Source of the DNA: Bacteroidota bacterium | GTDB lineage: Bacteria; Bacteroidota; Bacteroidia; Bacteroidales; JAGONC01 | Assembly: GCA_026391695.1 (NCBI GenBank) | Contig: JAPLDP010000088.1 | Coordinates: forward strand, 54,277-118,276 | DNA: 64,000 nt | Direction: 5' to 3' | In this document: piece by piece, positions 1 through 8,380 of the stretch | How positions within the stretch are numbered: position 1 is the stretch's first letter | Layout: each line of letters opens with the position of its first letter | Made by a program: the position numbers and the translations under genes | The notes under the pieces: generated by a model | The model's database searches: none | The model's input: the letters and a program-made list of their open reading frames with translations, nothing else | What the model was told of the DNA's origin: nothing

Positions 1-1
1 G

Positions 2-103
2 CCTTGTGAGGTCACAGATGAAGGGAAAGAAATCAGCTATGAGTTAGCTTTTTACAGGGAACTCCCCTACTCTGTGAGAGTGTATGACGAAAACGATGAT
101 TAG
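2..103 (+). CDS. 3' end of an antitoxin-like gene, cut by the window edge
   Basis: An open frame enters from the left edge and stops at TAG 101-103, giving about 33 C-terminal residues that are rich in acidic and aromatic residues (ending VYDENDD). The next gene starts with the base directly after this stop. Such tight coupling to a RelE/ParE-like toxin suggests that this is the antitoxin. The domain that would prove it lies outside the window, so the role is inferred from position only. Confidence 0.45.
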   Translation, partial: PCEVTDEGKEISYELAFYRELPYSVRVYDENDD

Positions 104-451
104 ATGATGGAATTCTTTACACTCTCAGAATTTGATAAGGATTTAAAACAGCTTCTGAAAAGGTACCGGACATTGAACGATGACCTGGAAGAGGTGAAAA
201 CTATCCTGCGAAAGAAGCCCGGTGATAGACCACCGTTCAGCTTTCGTATGGATAATCTGGGCCTGGAAACGTGCGTAATCAAAGTAAAAAGGATTGCCTG
301 TAAAGCATTGAAAGGCCGTGGAGTAAATTCGGGATTGCGCCTGATTTATGCATACTTTAAAGAAGAACAAAAAATTATCTTCATTGAACTTTATCACAAA
401 AACGATAAAGAAAATGAGGATAAACAAAGAATTACCGACAATTTCAAATAA
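104..451 (+). CDS. RelE/ParE-superfamily toxin-like protein
   Basis: This is a 115-residue basic protein. It has an N-terminal helix (LSEFDKDLKQLLKRYRTL), a central basic stretch (VIKVKRIACKALKGRG) and a strand-rich end (LRLIYAYFKEEQKIIFIELYHK). This layout and the closing I-F-I-E-L-Y-H-K strand are typical of RelE/ParE/HigB folds, which are ribosome-dependent mRNA interferases or gyrase poisons. The start abuts the stop of the upstream partial gene, giving the antitoxin-toxin order. ATG 104 and ATG 107 are both possible starts. Catalytic residues cannot be assigned with certainty. The family call is moderately secure; the exact subfamily is not. Confidence 0.6.
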   Translation: MMEFFTLSEFDKDLKQLLKRYRTLNDDLEEVKTILRKKPGDRPPFSFRMDNLGLETCVIKVKRIACKALKGRGVNSGLRLIYAYFKEEQKIIFIELYHKNDKENEDKQRITDNFK

Positions 452-485
452 TACATAATAGCTAAAGGTAAACTCATTACGTTAT

Positions 486-607
486 AGTACACTTTCTGCC
501 GGAATGTCAGGTCTTTTGAAAACCGATTTCCCATGACAAATCCATTTCAACCCTCATAAGTAGTACACTTTGCTCTGGAATTAGTGGTACAGTTTGCTCC
601 AGAATAT
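486..607 (+). repeat. IS21-like terminal repeats (remnant end)
   Basis: Three imperfect copies of a GTACA(C/G)TTTG..CTGGAAT-type unit occur near 486-507, 561-582 and 584-606. Multiple spaced repeats of the form TGTTCAGTTTG-CCGGAAT are typical of the ends of Bacteroidota IS21 elements. No istA or istB gene is nearby, so this is a leftover end. A second cluster in the same orientation lies at 2813-2862. Confidence 0.45.
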
Positions 608-623
608 TCACTTAATATACCGG

Positions 624-908
624 TTAACCTTGGGGATCAGAGGAAGAATTAAAGATCAGCAGCTTTTCCCAATTAATACTGCCATTTTCATTACAGAAAT
701 CTTCAAGAAATTCTTTTGTTAATCTGTTGATGAGGCTTCCATAAGATTTTTTGAATTCAATATTTCTTTTCTCAGCTTCATGACCCAGAGGTTCAATTAA
801 TTTTATGTATAAATCAGGTTCCCCGGAAATTAACTCCCAGAATCGTTTCCCACAGATTTTATAATAATTACCTTTCGATTTATACTCGGTTTGCTCTATG
901 GATTTCAT
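624..908 (-). CDS. Small protein, possible C-terminal fragment of a type II restriction enzyme
   Basis: This is a 94-residue protein containing GKRFWELISGEPDLYIKLIE followed by a charged helical tail. The GK-x-FWE-x-(I/L)-x-G segment resembles the C-terminal part of some type II restriction endonucleases, but I cannot name the family. It is the last gene of a leftward cluster (truncated methyltransferase, HNH nuclease, 61-aa protein). It begins 18 bp after the stop of the 61-aa gene. At 94 residues it is far shorter than a complete restriction enzyme, so it is either a fragment or an unrelated small protein. The gene is probably real; the role is a guess. Confidence 0.45.
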   Translation of the reverse strand: MKSIEQTEYKSKGNYYKICGKRFWELISGEPDLYIKLIEPLGHEAEKRNIEFKKSYGSLINRLTKEFLEDFCNENGSINWEKLLIFNSSSDPQG

Positions 909-926
909 GAAACTATATCCACGATA

Positions 927-1112
927 CTATTTATTTAAGTCAATTACTTCATGAATAGCATCTGCAATAACATCATACCACTTTATATTTTGAGCAATCA
1001 GGTCCTCTATTTTTCTTATTTCATCCGGATTTAATTTTCTTCCAATCACCTCCAGAGAAACAGTTTGAGCATCTTGTACATTCAAGGAATACAATATCGT
1101 ATTTTTATTCAT
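927..1112 (-). CDS. Small conserved-type hypothetical protein
   Basis: This 61-residue protein has an N-terminal strand segment (ILYSLNVQDAQTVSLEVIGR) and then a helical acidic end (NPDEIRKIEDLIAQNIKWYDVIADAIHEVIDL). It contains no cysteines, signal peptide or membrane segment. Proteins of this size and shape, with a W-Y-(D/E)-x-I-x-D-A-I ending, are common small hypothetical proteins in Bacteroidota; I do not know a function. It lies between the HNH gene and the 94-aa gene on the same strand and is probably co-transcribed with them. Confidence 0.5.
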   Translation of the reverse strand: MNKNTILYSLNVQDAQTVSLEVIGRKLNPDEIRKIEDLIAQNIKWYDVIADAIHEVIDLNK

Positions 1113-1123
1113 AGTTGTTTGAA

Positions 1124-2062
1124 TTAATGATGAAAAATATTTTGACGATGCCAGTCAATGGCATTTTGATGTGGAAAAATTTCTACTCTGTCTGGTAAAT
1201 AAATTCTCTGTTTTTCTTTTGTTAATTCAAAAATAAAATTATAATCGCCGATTTTACCAAAATCATTTGGTAAATACTGAATTTGAGTTGAAGCCTGAAC
1301 ATTATAATTATCATCCAAGGTAAACCAACCAACGTCAAACGCCCAATGATGTAAATGACATAAAGCTAAACCATTCCATATGTCATCTTTGCCATTTAAA
1401 CGGTAAGGGACAATATGTGCTGCCTCAACTTCCCATTGTAATGAATCAGGAGAAGTAATCTTCATCCCACAAACCGTACATTTGCAGTCGTAGGCTTCAA
1501 TAATTGCTTGACGAAACCCTCTATACCGCAGTTTTACCTCCTTAGTAAGTGCCATTACTTTTTTGCTGTTTTCAAATGGAGTATAATTTTGAGGTCTTTG
1601 CTGCTCATTAAGCTTTTTAACTATTTTTTGAACTTCATAAGATTTAATAGATAAGGTTTCTTTTTGAACTAGTGGAATACCAAGTATTTTTAATGCTTTG
1701 TCATAACCTGCTTCTGTTAGCATCCACTCCCTTTTGTTGGTTATATGAATTGTTTTTGTTGGTCGAGTAACCAAATCATTTTTAGCTAAATTATCAGCAG
1801 CACGAAAAAGTAAACGATGCCAAAGCGAGGATTTCTTTAAACGGTTTTCTTTTCTAACAGTAGTTTCTAGAAAAGCATTTAATTGTTTTAAATTCAAATT
1901 AAAATCAACTGCAATTTCACTGACAATTTCTTCTCCTGCACCAAATTCCTTAATCACTCCATTGTGTTTGAACAGCGATCTTAATATTGCGTCTTCAACT
2001 TCTTTTCGAGTTGGCATATTTAAATCTTCAAGCATTTTTCCTTCATAACTCATAGTCGTCAT
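1124..2062 (-). CDS. HNH endonuclease with Mrr-like N-terminal domain
   Basis: This 312-residue protein probably acts as a DNA endonuclease. The C-terminal half carries an HNH site: a C-x2-C zinc knuckle (CTVCG), then AAHIVPYRLNGKDDIWNGL, then LCHLHHWAFD. The H, N and H metal-binding and catalytic positions are all present. The N-terminal half looks like the helix-turn-helix domain often found before Mrr-type nucleases (EVEDAILRSLFKHNG, REWMLTEAGYDKALKIL). The ORF is in the same frame as the upstream truncated methyltransferase, separated by that gene's TAA and 102 further bases. It is likely the nuclease part of a restriction system whose methyltransferase has been lost. Activity without a protecting methylase would be a concern for the cell, so partial inactivity is possible. 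Confidence 0.75.
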   Translation of the reverse strand: MTTMSYEGKMLEDLNMPTRKEVEDAILRSLFKHNGVIKEFGAGEEIVSEIAVDFNLNLKQLNAFLETTVRKENRLKKSSLWHRLLFRAADNLAKNDLVTRPTKTIHITNKREWMLTEAGYDKALKILGIPLVQKETLSIKSYEVQKIVKKLNEQQRPQNYTPFENSKKVMALTKEVKLRYRGFRQAIIEAYDCKCTVCGMKITSPDSLQWEVEAAHIVPYRLNGKDDIWNGLALCHLHHWAFDVGWFTLDDNYNVQASTQIQYLPNDFGKIGDYNFIFELTKEKQRIYLPDRVEIFPHQNAIDWHRQNIFHH

Positions 2063-2164
2063 TTTAAAGAGATATTCTTTGGGTTTTATAGATTGAATTA
2101 GAAAGCCAGAAATTAAGTGTGGACTTGCAAGATTTGCCTTACCCGAATTAGAAATATCTAAAAA

Positions 2165-2572
2165 TTAATTACTTATTATTAATTGAAGAAGTCGTTCCCA
2201 AGCAGCACGAAAGTGATTTGGCCATTTGCCGGGATAACTGTTTTTTTTATGCCATATAAATTCCTCTGTCCAAAGCCAACCTTGTTTACGCATTTCTAAA
2301 ATAAGTACCATCACATAAGTACTTCTCTCACCGTCAACGACTTTCTCTTTAATATTTAAAATAAAAGTCCCTGTTGGTTTAAGAACCCTGAGGAGCTGTT
2401 CAGAAATTGGTAAAAACCATTCAACGTATTTACCGTGATGAATGCCTCCATATGTATCCTTTCGCTGATCGGCATACGGTGGCGATGTAACGATAAGATC
2501 GACGGAATTTTCGTCGAGTAATTTAAGTTGCTCTTTACAGTCACCCAGATATAAGTCTGTCCGTATTTCCAT
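2165..2572 (-). pseudogene. Truncated site-specific DNA methyltransferase
   Basis: These 135 residues match the start of an N4/N6 amino-methyltransferase. The protein opens with DLYLGDC and has the catalytic TSPPYADQR near residue 30, followed by a V-LKPTGTFILNIKEK strand. Complete members are usually about 300 residues and also carry a DPF-GSGTT S-adenosylmethionine site. Here the frame stops at TAA shortly after RAAWERLLQ, and no such motif follows. The missing cofactor site means it is almost certainly inactive. A strong AGAGGAGG ribosome-binding site precedes the ATG, which is unusual for this phylum. It heads a leftward cluster with the HNH gene. Confidence 0.8.
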
Positions 2573-3098
2573 TGTCCCTCCTCTTTCACTGCAAATTTAC
2601 TATATAAATTGGCAGAATCTTTTAATTGTTGGTAACTCATAAAGTATTGGTTTTCTATTCTTTTTCATGGCAACCAACCTCAGTTTGTCTAAAACATTCA
2701 GTTTAGTGTTGTCATCATCGCTGGAATAAGGAATAATATTGATGGAATAAACAGGTATGAAATCAAAAAAAAGGAGATTTTTCTTCTAAGATATTCACTT
2801 TTAACGGAATGGCATGTATAGTTTGACCGGAATTAAATGTTCAGTTTGGCCAAAATATGTACTCAGTGTGGCGCCGATTCAACTGGAATATTCAGGCATT
2901 AAGGAAAAAATTGGATATAGTAATACCTTTTTTTCAGTTTGATCATTTAGGGATTTCTGGAATTAAAAATAGTATCTAAATGAAATTGCAAAAATTCCTT
3001 TTTAGGAAAATACTTTTCAGGTAAACTCAATTTTGTTTTCTCTATCGAAGAAAAAAAATGATTATAATATTTTTTTTGATTCTTCTTTTTCAATTCAT
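2573..3098. other. Intergenic DNA before the insertion sequence
   Basis: No gene could be supported in this stretch. It holds the upstream region of the methyltransferase, IS21-like end repeats near 2813-2862, and AT-rich DNA up to the left end of the insertion sequence at 3099. Confidence 0.5.
2813..2862 (+). repeat. IS21-like terminal repeats (second remnant end)
   Basis: Two adjacent imperfect units (TATAGTTTGACCGGAAT and TGTTCAGTTTGGCCAAAAT) match the repeat type seen at 486-607 and have the same orientation. Ends of one IS21 element should be inverted relative to each other. These two clusters are therefore more likely the same end of two different lost elements, with the restriction gene debris trapped between them. 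Confidence 0.45.
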
Positions 3099-3132
3099 CA
3101 TAGATTTTCACGTTAGTAATTACCCGTATTTT
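3099..3132 (+). repeat. Left terminal inverted repeat of the IS
   Basis: It begins CATAGATTTTCACG and ends CCCGTATTTT. It pairs with 4991-5025. Confidence 0.85.
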
Positions 3133-3249
3133 TATTACCTTGATTTACCCTTTTATTATTGCTTACGCTCAGATATACAATAAGATATCGCATTTACCCG
3201 TCCGTCTTCTTATTTTTGTATACGGCATATTAAAAATAATATACAGTAC

Positions 3250-4992
3250 ATGGAACCAGTATCTTTCTTCTTTACACCGACATTAGTGGCGCATAAGCAG
3301 TATGAAGCCCTTAGGATGTATTTTGTCGAAAACAGACCCGCTCATGAAGTCGCCGATCTTTTTGGGTATACATATCGGGCCTTTACCTCGCTTATCTCTT
3401 CCTTTCGCAGTAAATTGAATGGGGACATGACAGGCTCTTTCTTTTTCGTTGAAAAGCATGCGGGAAGAAAAATTTCCTCTTCGACCAAAGACGCCAAATC
3501 GGTTATTATCGAAATGCGAAAGAAATACTACTCTGTACCAGATATCAAAGCCGCCATGGATGGTTTGGGCTACTCCTTGTCCGAGAAAAATATTTATAAC
3601 ATTATCTCATCCGAAGGATTTTCGCGTTTACCCAGACGATCCAGACTTGTACGCCAGCAACTCGATCGTGTACAGATAGAAGCTGAAAAGTCAAGCCCTC
3701 TGTCATTTGATCCGGAGATTATTAAAAGCTCCAATGCCGGGATACTGATGTTTCTTGCCTTGATCAAACACTACAAGATAGACACGGTCATTGACAACTC
3801 AGCCTATCCCGGCACCTCACTCATAGGAAAAACATCGTCCATTCTATGTTTTCTTGCCTTGAAGTTAGCGAATCGTCGCCGGTATTCGTCAGATGACACC
3901 TGGTGTATGGACAGGGGTATGGGTTTATTTGCAGGGCTGAATGTATTGCCAAAAACCGCATGGTACACTTCCTATTCCGATCGCATCACCAGTGAAATGA
4001 ACCGGGGGTTTTTAAAACAACTTCATCGTGTATGGATGAAAAACGGATTGCTGGAAGATGCCGCCAATCTGGATTTTACAACGATTCCGTATTGGGGCGA
4101 CGATAGTCATCTAGAGAACAACTGGTCGGGTAAAAGGGGTAAGGCACTGGGCAGTATGCTGGCCGTTCTTGCACATGATCCTGACACCGGACTGATTGAT
4201 TACGGCAATGCCAATATCTTACAAAAAAATGAAAGCGCAGTCGTTCTTGAATTTCTGGATTTCTATCGTAGCAACAATTCCAATAAGGAGCCGCTTCGCT
4301 ATATCGTTTTTGACAGCAAGTTCACCAATTATGAAAACCTGAAGGAACTGGATAAAGCAGAAATTAAATTTATCACCATCCGCCGCAGAGGAAAACAAAT
4401 CCTGGACAGAATCCAGAATTTACCCGTAAAAGGATGGACGGTAGTGAAAGTTGAATGTGCCGGAAATAAACACAGGACCCTGAGGGTATTTGATGAAGAG
4501 GTTTTCCTTAAAGGGTATGATAACACAATTCGTCAGATTACAATAACAGGGAATGGTAAAATCAAACCTGCCATAATCATTACCAACGATTTTGATATGG
4601 CTGTCGAAAAAATAATCAGAAAATATGCACGCCGTTGGATTGTCGAAAAAACCATCTCGGAACAAATTGAATTCTTTCACTTGAACCTGGTGTCCTCTTC
4701 AATGGTCATTAAAGTTGATTTTGATCTGACCATGTCCATTCTCGCACACAACCTTTACAGATTGCTTGCTTTGAGGCTTGAACGATACGAGAACTTCACC
4801 GTTCAACGATTATATGAGAAATTCGTACTCAATGGCGCCGATATTGTCATCGACGAAAACAATATTACCGTTCAACTTAAAAAGAAAAGAACCCTCCCGC
4901 TCATTCTCGAGGTAATGAAACAATTTTCCAGGCAGAAATACTCCTGGCTTAACAATATGAATGTTACCTTTGAGGGAGCTTCCTACTCGTAA
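3250..4992 (+). CDS. IS transposase, DDE type (IS4/IS1634-like)
   Basis: This 580-residue transposase catalyses cut-and-paste movement of the surrounding element. The N-terminus has a helix-turn-helix-like segment (AHEVADLFGYTYRAF, about residues 31-45). The predicted RNase-H-fold residues are D275 (in NLDFTTIPYW), D355 (in VFDSKFTNYENL) and a glutamate in RRWIVEKTISEQIEFF (E466 or E474), which resembles the R-W-x-x-E signature of IS4-superfamily enzymes. The length fits IS1634-like elements, but the family call is by shape only. The stop codon overlaps the first bases of the right inverted repeat. The protein looks complete. Its last 24 residues are also found, with two changes, in the orphan end at 49868-49972. 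Confidence 0.85.
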   Translation: MEPVSFFFTPTLVAHKQYEALRMYFVENRPAHEVADLFGYTYRAFTSLISSFRSKLNGDMTGSFFFVEKHAGRKISSSTKDAKSVIIEMRKKYYSVPDIKAAMDGLGYSLSEKNIYNIISSEGFSRLPRRSRLVRQQLDRVQIEAEKSSPLSFDPEIIKSSNAGILMFLALIKHYKIDTVIDNSAYPGTSLIGKTSSILCFLALKLANRRRYSSDDTWCMDRGMGLFAGLNVLPKTAWYTSYSDRITSEMNRGFLKQLHRVWMKNGLLEDAANLDFTTIPYWGDDSHLENNWSGKRGKALGSMLAVLAHDPDTGLIDYGNANILQKNESAVVLEFLDFYRSNNSNKEPLRYIVFDSKFTNYENLKELDKAEIKFITIRRRGKQILDRIQNLPVKGWTVVKVECAGNKHRTLRVFDEEVFLKGYDNTIRQITITGNGKIKPAIIITNDFDMAVEKIIRKYARRWIVEKTISEQIEFFHLNLVSSSMVIKVDFDLTMSILAHNLYRLLALRLERYENFTVQRLYEKFVLNGADIVIDENNITVQLKKKRTLPLILEVMKQFSRQKYSWLNNMNVTFEGASYS

Positions 4993-5025
4993 AATACGGG
5001 TGGTTGTTTACCGTGAAAATCTATG
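4991..5025 (-). repeat. Right terminal inverted repeat of the IS
   Basis: The reverse complement begins CATAGATTTTCACG, as at the left end. The ATG at 5023-5025 is part of this repeat and should not be taken as the start of the receptor gene. Confidence 0.85.
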
Positions 5026-5028
5026 TCT

Positions 5029-8000
5029 ATGAAAAAAATTTACAAATTTATTTCATTATTGGCCTTACTTATCATGGTGGCCAATTTAGTGTTCGCACAA
5101 GGGACGACGACCTCGGCCATTAATGGCAAAGTGAGTGGTTCAAACAATGATCCACTTCCCGGAGCCACTGTGCTGATTGTTGACGTGAACTCCGGTACAC
5201 ATTATGGTACGACTACTGACCTTGATGGTTTTTACCGTTTACCTAACCTGAATGTAGGTGGCCCTTACAAGCTAACCATCTCCTATGTGGGTTATCAGAA
5301 TTTTGAGCAGGATAATATTTATCTTGTTCTCGGACAGACTCATAAATACAATGCAACGTTGAGCGAAACAGCTTTGCAGCTTATCGGAGCCGAAATCATC
5401 GGGCAGAGGGAAAGTATTTTCGACGGTAATCGTACGGGTGCGCAAACTAATATTGGAGAGAATAGTATCTCCAAAATACCATCAGTTGGAAGGAATATTA
5501 CCGATTTTACGCGTCTTACTCCCCAAGCCAGAGTAAATGGCGACGGTGCACTGGAAATTGCCGGTATGAACAACCGTTATAATGCTATTTTCATTGATGG
5601 TGCTGTAAATAATGATGTTTATGGACTCGCCGCAAGTGGTACAAATGGCGGACAAATTGGCATTTCACCCTTCAGCATGGATATCATTGACCAGTTTACC
5701 ATTTCTGTTGCCCCATATGATATTAAACTGGGTGGTTTTGCCGGAGGTGGCATCAATGCAGTCACACGCAGAGGGACAAATGAATTTTCCGGATCTGCAT
5801 ATTATTACATGAGAAATCAAGCATTAGCAGGGAAAACCCCGACAGACAACCCGGAAGTAGATAGAATAAAGCTCTCTGATTTCTCTTCAAGTACTTATGG
5901 TTTCCGTCTTGGCGGACCAATTATAAAGGACAAGGTTTTCTTCTTCGCCAATGCTGAAATTCAAAAAGATGCTACACCGCAACCATTCGATTTCACTAAA
6001 TACACCGGAAGCCTTACACGTGAAGATCTCCAGAGCCTTACCAGTTTTGTTAACAGTGAATATGGATATGATCCCGGATCTTTTGAAGGTGCCGACCGCA
6101 CCCTTGACGGACTCAAACTTTTTGGGCGCCTCGATTGGAACATTAGCAAAAATCATAAGCTGATGCTTCGTCATCAATATTCATATGGCAAAGCTATCAT
6201 TCCCGGTTACCCAAGCAGTACCAGTCTTTATTTCTCAAATGCCGGTCAGGATTTTACAAGTAAAACCAATTCTACAGCCCTTGAATTGAAGAGTACCATC
6301 GGAAACAAATACTCAAATGACCTCATTCTGGGTCTTACTTTTGTCAAAGACGACCGTGATCCGATGGGAGATAACTTTCCCTTTGTCAAAATCAAGGATG
6401 GCAATGCCAGCGTCTATTTTGGAAGCGAGGAATTCTCTACGGCTAATATTCTGAATCAGGACATTGTCACTCTCACGGATAATTTTGAGATCTATAAAGG
6501 GACACACACCTTTACCATCGGGACACACAATGAGTTTTACCATTTCTATAACTTGTTCGTCCGTCAAAACTTCGGTTCTTACCAGTTCGATAGCTTGAGT
6601 GTTTTCTTAAATGGTGGGCCGGCTTTTCAGTACGACAGGACCTTTTCTCTCATGGATAATGTGACCGGTGATGGTTCGAAAGCAGCGGCCGATTTCAATG
6701 CTATACAACTTGGTTTTTATGGACAATGGGAAAACCAGTGGTCGGAAAACTTCAAGACTACCCTCGGCGTAAGATTCGATATCCCTATGTACCTGGAACA
6801 ACCTCCTGTCAACAATAATTTCAATGACACCATTATTCCGCTGATTGAGGCTGCCGGATATGATATGAAAGATGCAAAAACTGGTCAGATGCCAACAACA
6901 CAACTGATGATCTCACCCAGATTAGGTTTCAACTGGGATGTCAACGGTAAACAAAAGACACAGGTACGTGGCGGCATAGGTGTCTTTACCAGCCGTATAC
7001 CTTTTGTATGGCCAGGAGGCTCCTACACCAACAATGGCGTGACTACAGGAGGTATGAGATTGTTACTTGACCCTACGGATATTGATCAAAGGTTGTATTT
7101 TAATCCTGTATGGGATAATCAGCCATCACTGCCGCCGGGTAAACCATCCGGACAAGTTGACCTCTTTGCAAAGAAGTTTAAATTCCCGCAGGTATTCCGG
7201 GCTAGCCTGGCTGTTGACCAGAAACTTCCATGGAGTCTCATTGGAACAGCCGAATTCACCTATACTAAAACCCTCAATAATATCATGTACCATAATTACA
7301 GGTACATTAAGAGTGGCAAAACACTAACCGGTACTGGTGACAACCGCCCGCTTTGGACTAAAGTTGACCTGAGTAACACAAATTCAAACTATACCGATTT
7401 CATTTTCGGTGATAATACAAATAAAGGATATACCTATTATATTACATTTAAGTTACAGAAAAATGAATTTCATGGATTCTCCGGTATGTTGTCCTATACA
7501 TATGGAATGGGAGAATCAATGAACGATGGGCTATCGTCGCAGAATTCATCGCAATGGAGGGTTCCTAACGTGAGAGGTAAAAATGACCTCGACCTGGGCA
7601 TATCCGATTTTGCCATGGGTTCAAGGGTGATTGCTTTTCTGTCATATAAAATTGATTATATAAAACATATGGCTACAACCATTGGCATTTATTACAATGG
7701 ACAGTATGGCCAGCGTTACTCATATGGTTATGCCGATGGATCCAGCAAATTCCTCGGTGAGGATAACCAAAGCCTTGAATTAATATATGTGCCCAACGAC
7801 CAGAATGACATCAATCTTATTGATATTGTTAAAAATGATGAAATCGTGCTTTCTAAAGACCAACAATGGGATGACCTGAACAATTTCATTGAGAATGATG
7901 AATACCTGAAAACACGACGTGGCCAGTATGCGGAGCGTAACAGTTCACATACACCATTTGAGAGTATCATCGATCTGCACTTTGCACAGGATTTCTATAT

Positions 8001-8280
8001 TACCACCAAAGGTGGCAACAAGAATACCCTCCAGGTCACTTTCGATGTATTTAATCTCACCAATTTGCTGAATAAGGATTGGGGTCGCAGGTATTATGTT
8101 TCCGGATATTATAATAACTATCCGTTGATCAAGTTTGAAGGTTTCCAGGAGGATGGGATCACTCCAAATTTCACTTTCACCAAGCCAAAAGGTGATGTTT
8201 GGAGTATTGACGACTCCGGTCTTTTCAGCTCCAGGTGGCAGGGACAGATTGGCGTGAGGTACATTTTCGGTAAACAGTAA
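5029..8280 (+). CDS. Oar-like TonB-dependent outer membrane receptor
   Basis: This is an outer-membrane beta-barrel of about 1,083 residues with an N-terminal signal peptide (MKKIYKFISLLALL..VFAQ). A carboxypeptidase-regulatory-like beta domain follows (INGKVSGSNNDPLPGATVLI..GFYRLPNL), then a plug domain (NRYNAIFIDGAVNNDVYG, AGGGINAVTRRGTNEFSG) and a long aromatic-rich barrel ending in F-G-K-Q. The plug and barrel resemble Oar/OmpA-related receptors of Bacteroidota, which include importers and a protein of the T9SS plug system. The substrate is unknown. I chose ATG 5029 because an upstream ATG at 5023 lies inside the IS end. No native promoter or leader remains upstream, so expression may depend on the IS. 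A strong terminator follows. Confidence 0.88.
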   Translation: MKKIYKFISLLALLIMVANLVFAQGTTTSAINGKVSGSNNDPLPGATVLIVDVNSGTHYGTTTDLDGFYRLPNLNVGGPYKLTISYVGYQNFEQDNIYLVLGQTHKYNATLSETALQLIGAEIIGQRESIFDGNRTGAQTNIGENSISKIPSVGRNITDFTRLTPQARVNGDGALEIAGMNNRYNAIFIDGAVNNDVYGLAASGTNGGQIGISPFSMDIIDQFTISVAPYDIKLGGFAGGGINAVTRRGTNEFSGSAYYYMRNQALAGKTPTDNPEVDRIKLSDFSSSTYGFRLGGPIIKDKVFFFANAEIQKDATPQPFDFTKYTGSLTREDLQSLTSFVNSEYGYDPGSFEGADRTLDGLKLFGRLDWNISKNHKLMLRHQYSYGKAIIPGYPSSTSLYFSNAGQDFTSKTNSTALELKSTIGNKYSNDLILGLTFVKDDRDPMGDNFPFVKIKDGNASVYFGSEEFSTANILNQDIVTLTDNFEIYKGTHTFTIGTHNEFYHFYNLFVRQNFGSYQFDSLSVFLNGGPAFQYDRTFSLMDNVTGDGSKAAADFNAIQLGFYGQWENQWSENFKTTLGVRFDIPMYLEQPPVNNNFNDTIIPLIEAAGYDMKDAKTGQMPTTQLMISPRLGFNWDVNGKQKTQVRGGIGVFTSRIPFVWPGGSYTNNGVTTGGMRLLLDPTDIDQRLYFNPVWDNQPSLPPGKPSGQVDLFAKKFKFPQVFRASLAVDQKLPWSLIGTAEFTYTKTLNNIMYHNYRYIKSGKTLTGTGDNRPLWTKVDLSNTNSNYTDFIFGDNTNKGYTYYITFKLQKNEFHGFSGMLSYTYGMGESMNDGLSSQNSSQWRVPNVRGKNDLDLGISDFAMGSRVIAFLSYKIDYIKHMATTIGIYYNGQYGQRYSYGYADGSSKFLGEDNQSLELIYVPNDQNDINLIDIVKNDEIVLSKDQQWDDLNNFIENDEYLKTRRGQYAERNSSHTPFESIIDLHFAQDFYITTKGGNKNTLQVTFDVFNLTNLLNKDWGRRYYVSGYYNNYPLIKFEGFQEDGITPNFTFTKPKGDVWSIDDSGLFSSRWQGQIGVRYIFGKQ

Positions 8281-8319
8281 GACGACGTCGTTTTAGGACT
8301 GATCATAGAGTCAGACAAG

Positions 8320-8350
8320 CACCTCACCCCTGGATGGGGTGAGGTGTTTG
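8320..8350 (+). terminator. Rho-independent-type terminator after the TonB receptor
   Basis: Perfect 11-bp arms (CACCTCACCCC at 8320-8330, GGGGTGAGGTG at 8336-8346) enclose a 5-base loop and are followed by a T-rich stretch. Confidence 0.85.
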
Positions 8351-8380
8351 ATTTTTATGTACTTTTATCAATTTACTAAA

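Larger units (their letters stand above)
3099..5025 (+). mobile_element. Intact insertion sequence with DDE transposase
   Basis: The element is about 1.93 kb, bounded by imperfect inverted repeats of 34-35 bp. The left repeat is at 3099-3132 and the right at 4991-5025. The outer 14 bases (CATAGATTTTCACG) and the inner ACCCGTATTTT are identical after one indel. It contains a single transposase gene. I could not find a clean target-site duplication. The right end lies 3 bp before the likely start codon of the TonB receptor gene, so the native upstream region of that gene has been displaced. Confidence 0.85.

Noticed and set aside
2356..2640. 94-aa minus-strand ORF overlapping the truncated methyltransferase
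   Set aside because: It is another frame of the methyltransferase gene and its leader; the methyltransferase frame has clear motifs and a ribosome-binding site.
8339..8380. GTG start for the phosphodiesterase
   Set aside because: It lies within the terminator hairpin and would place residues before the lipoprotein signal.
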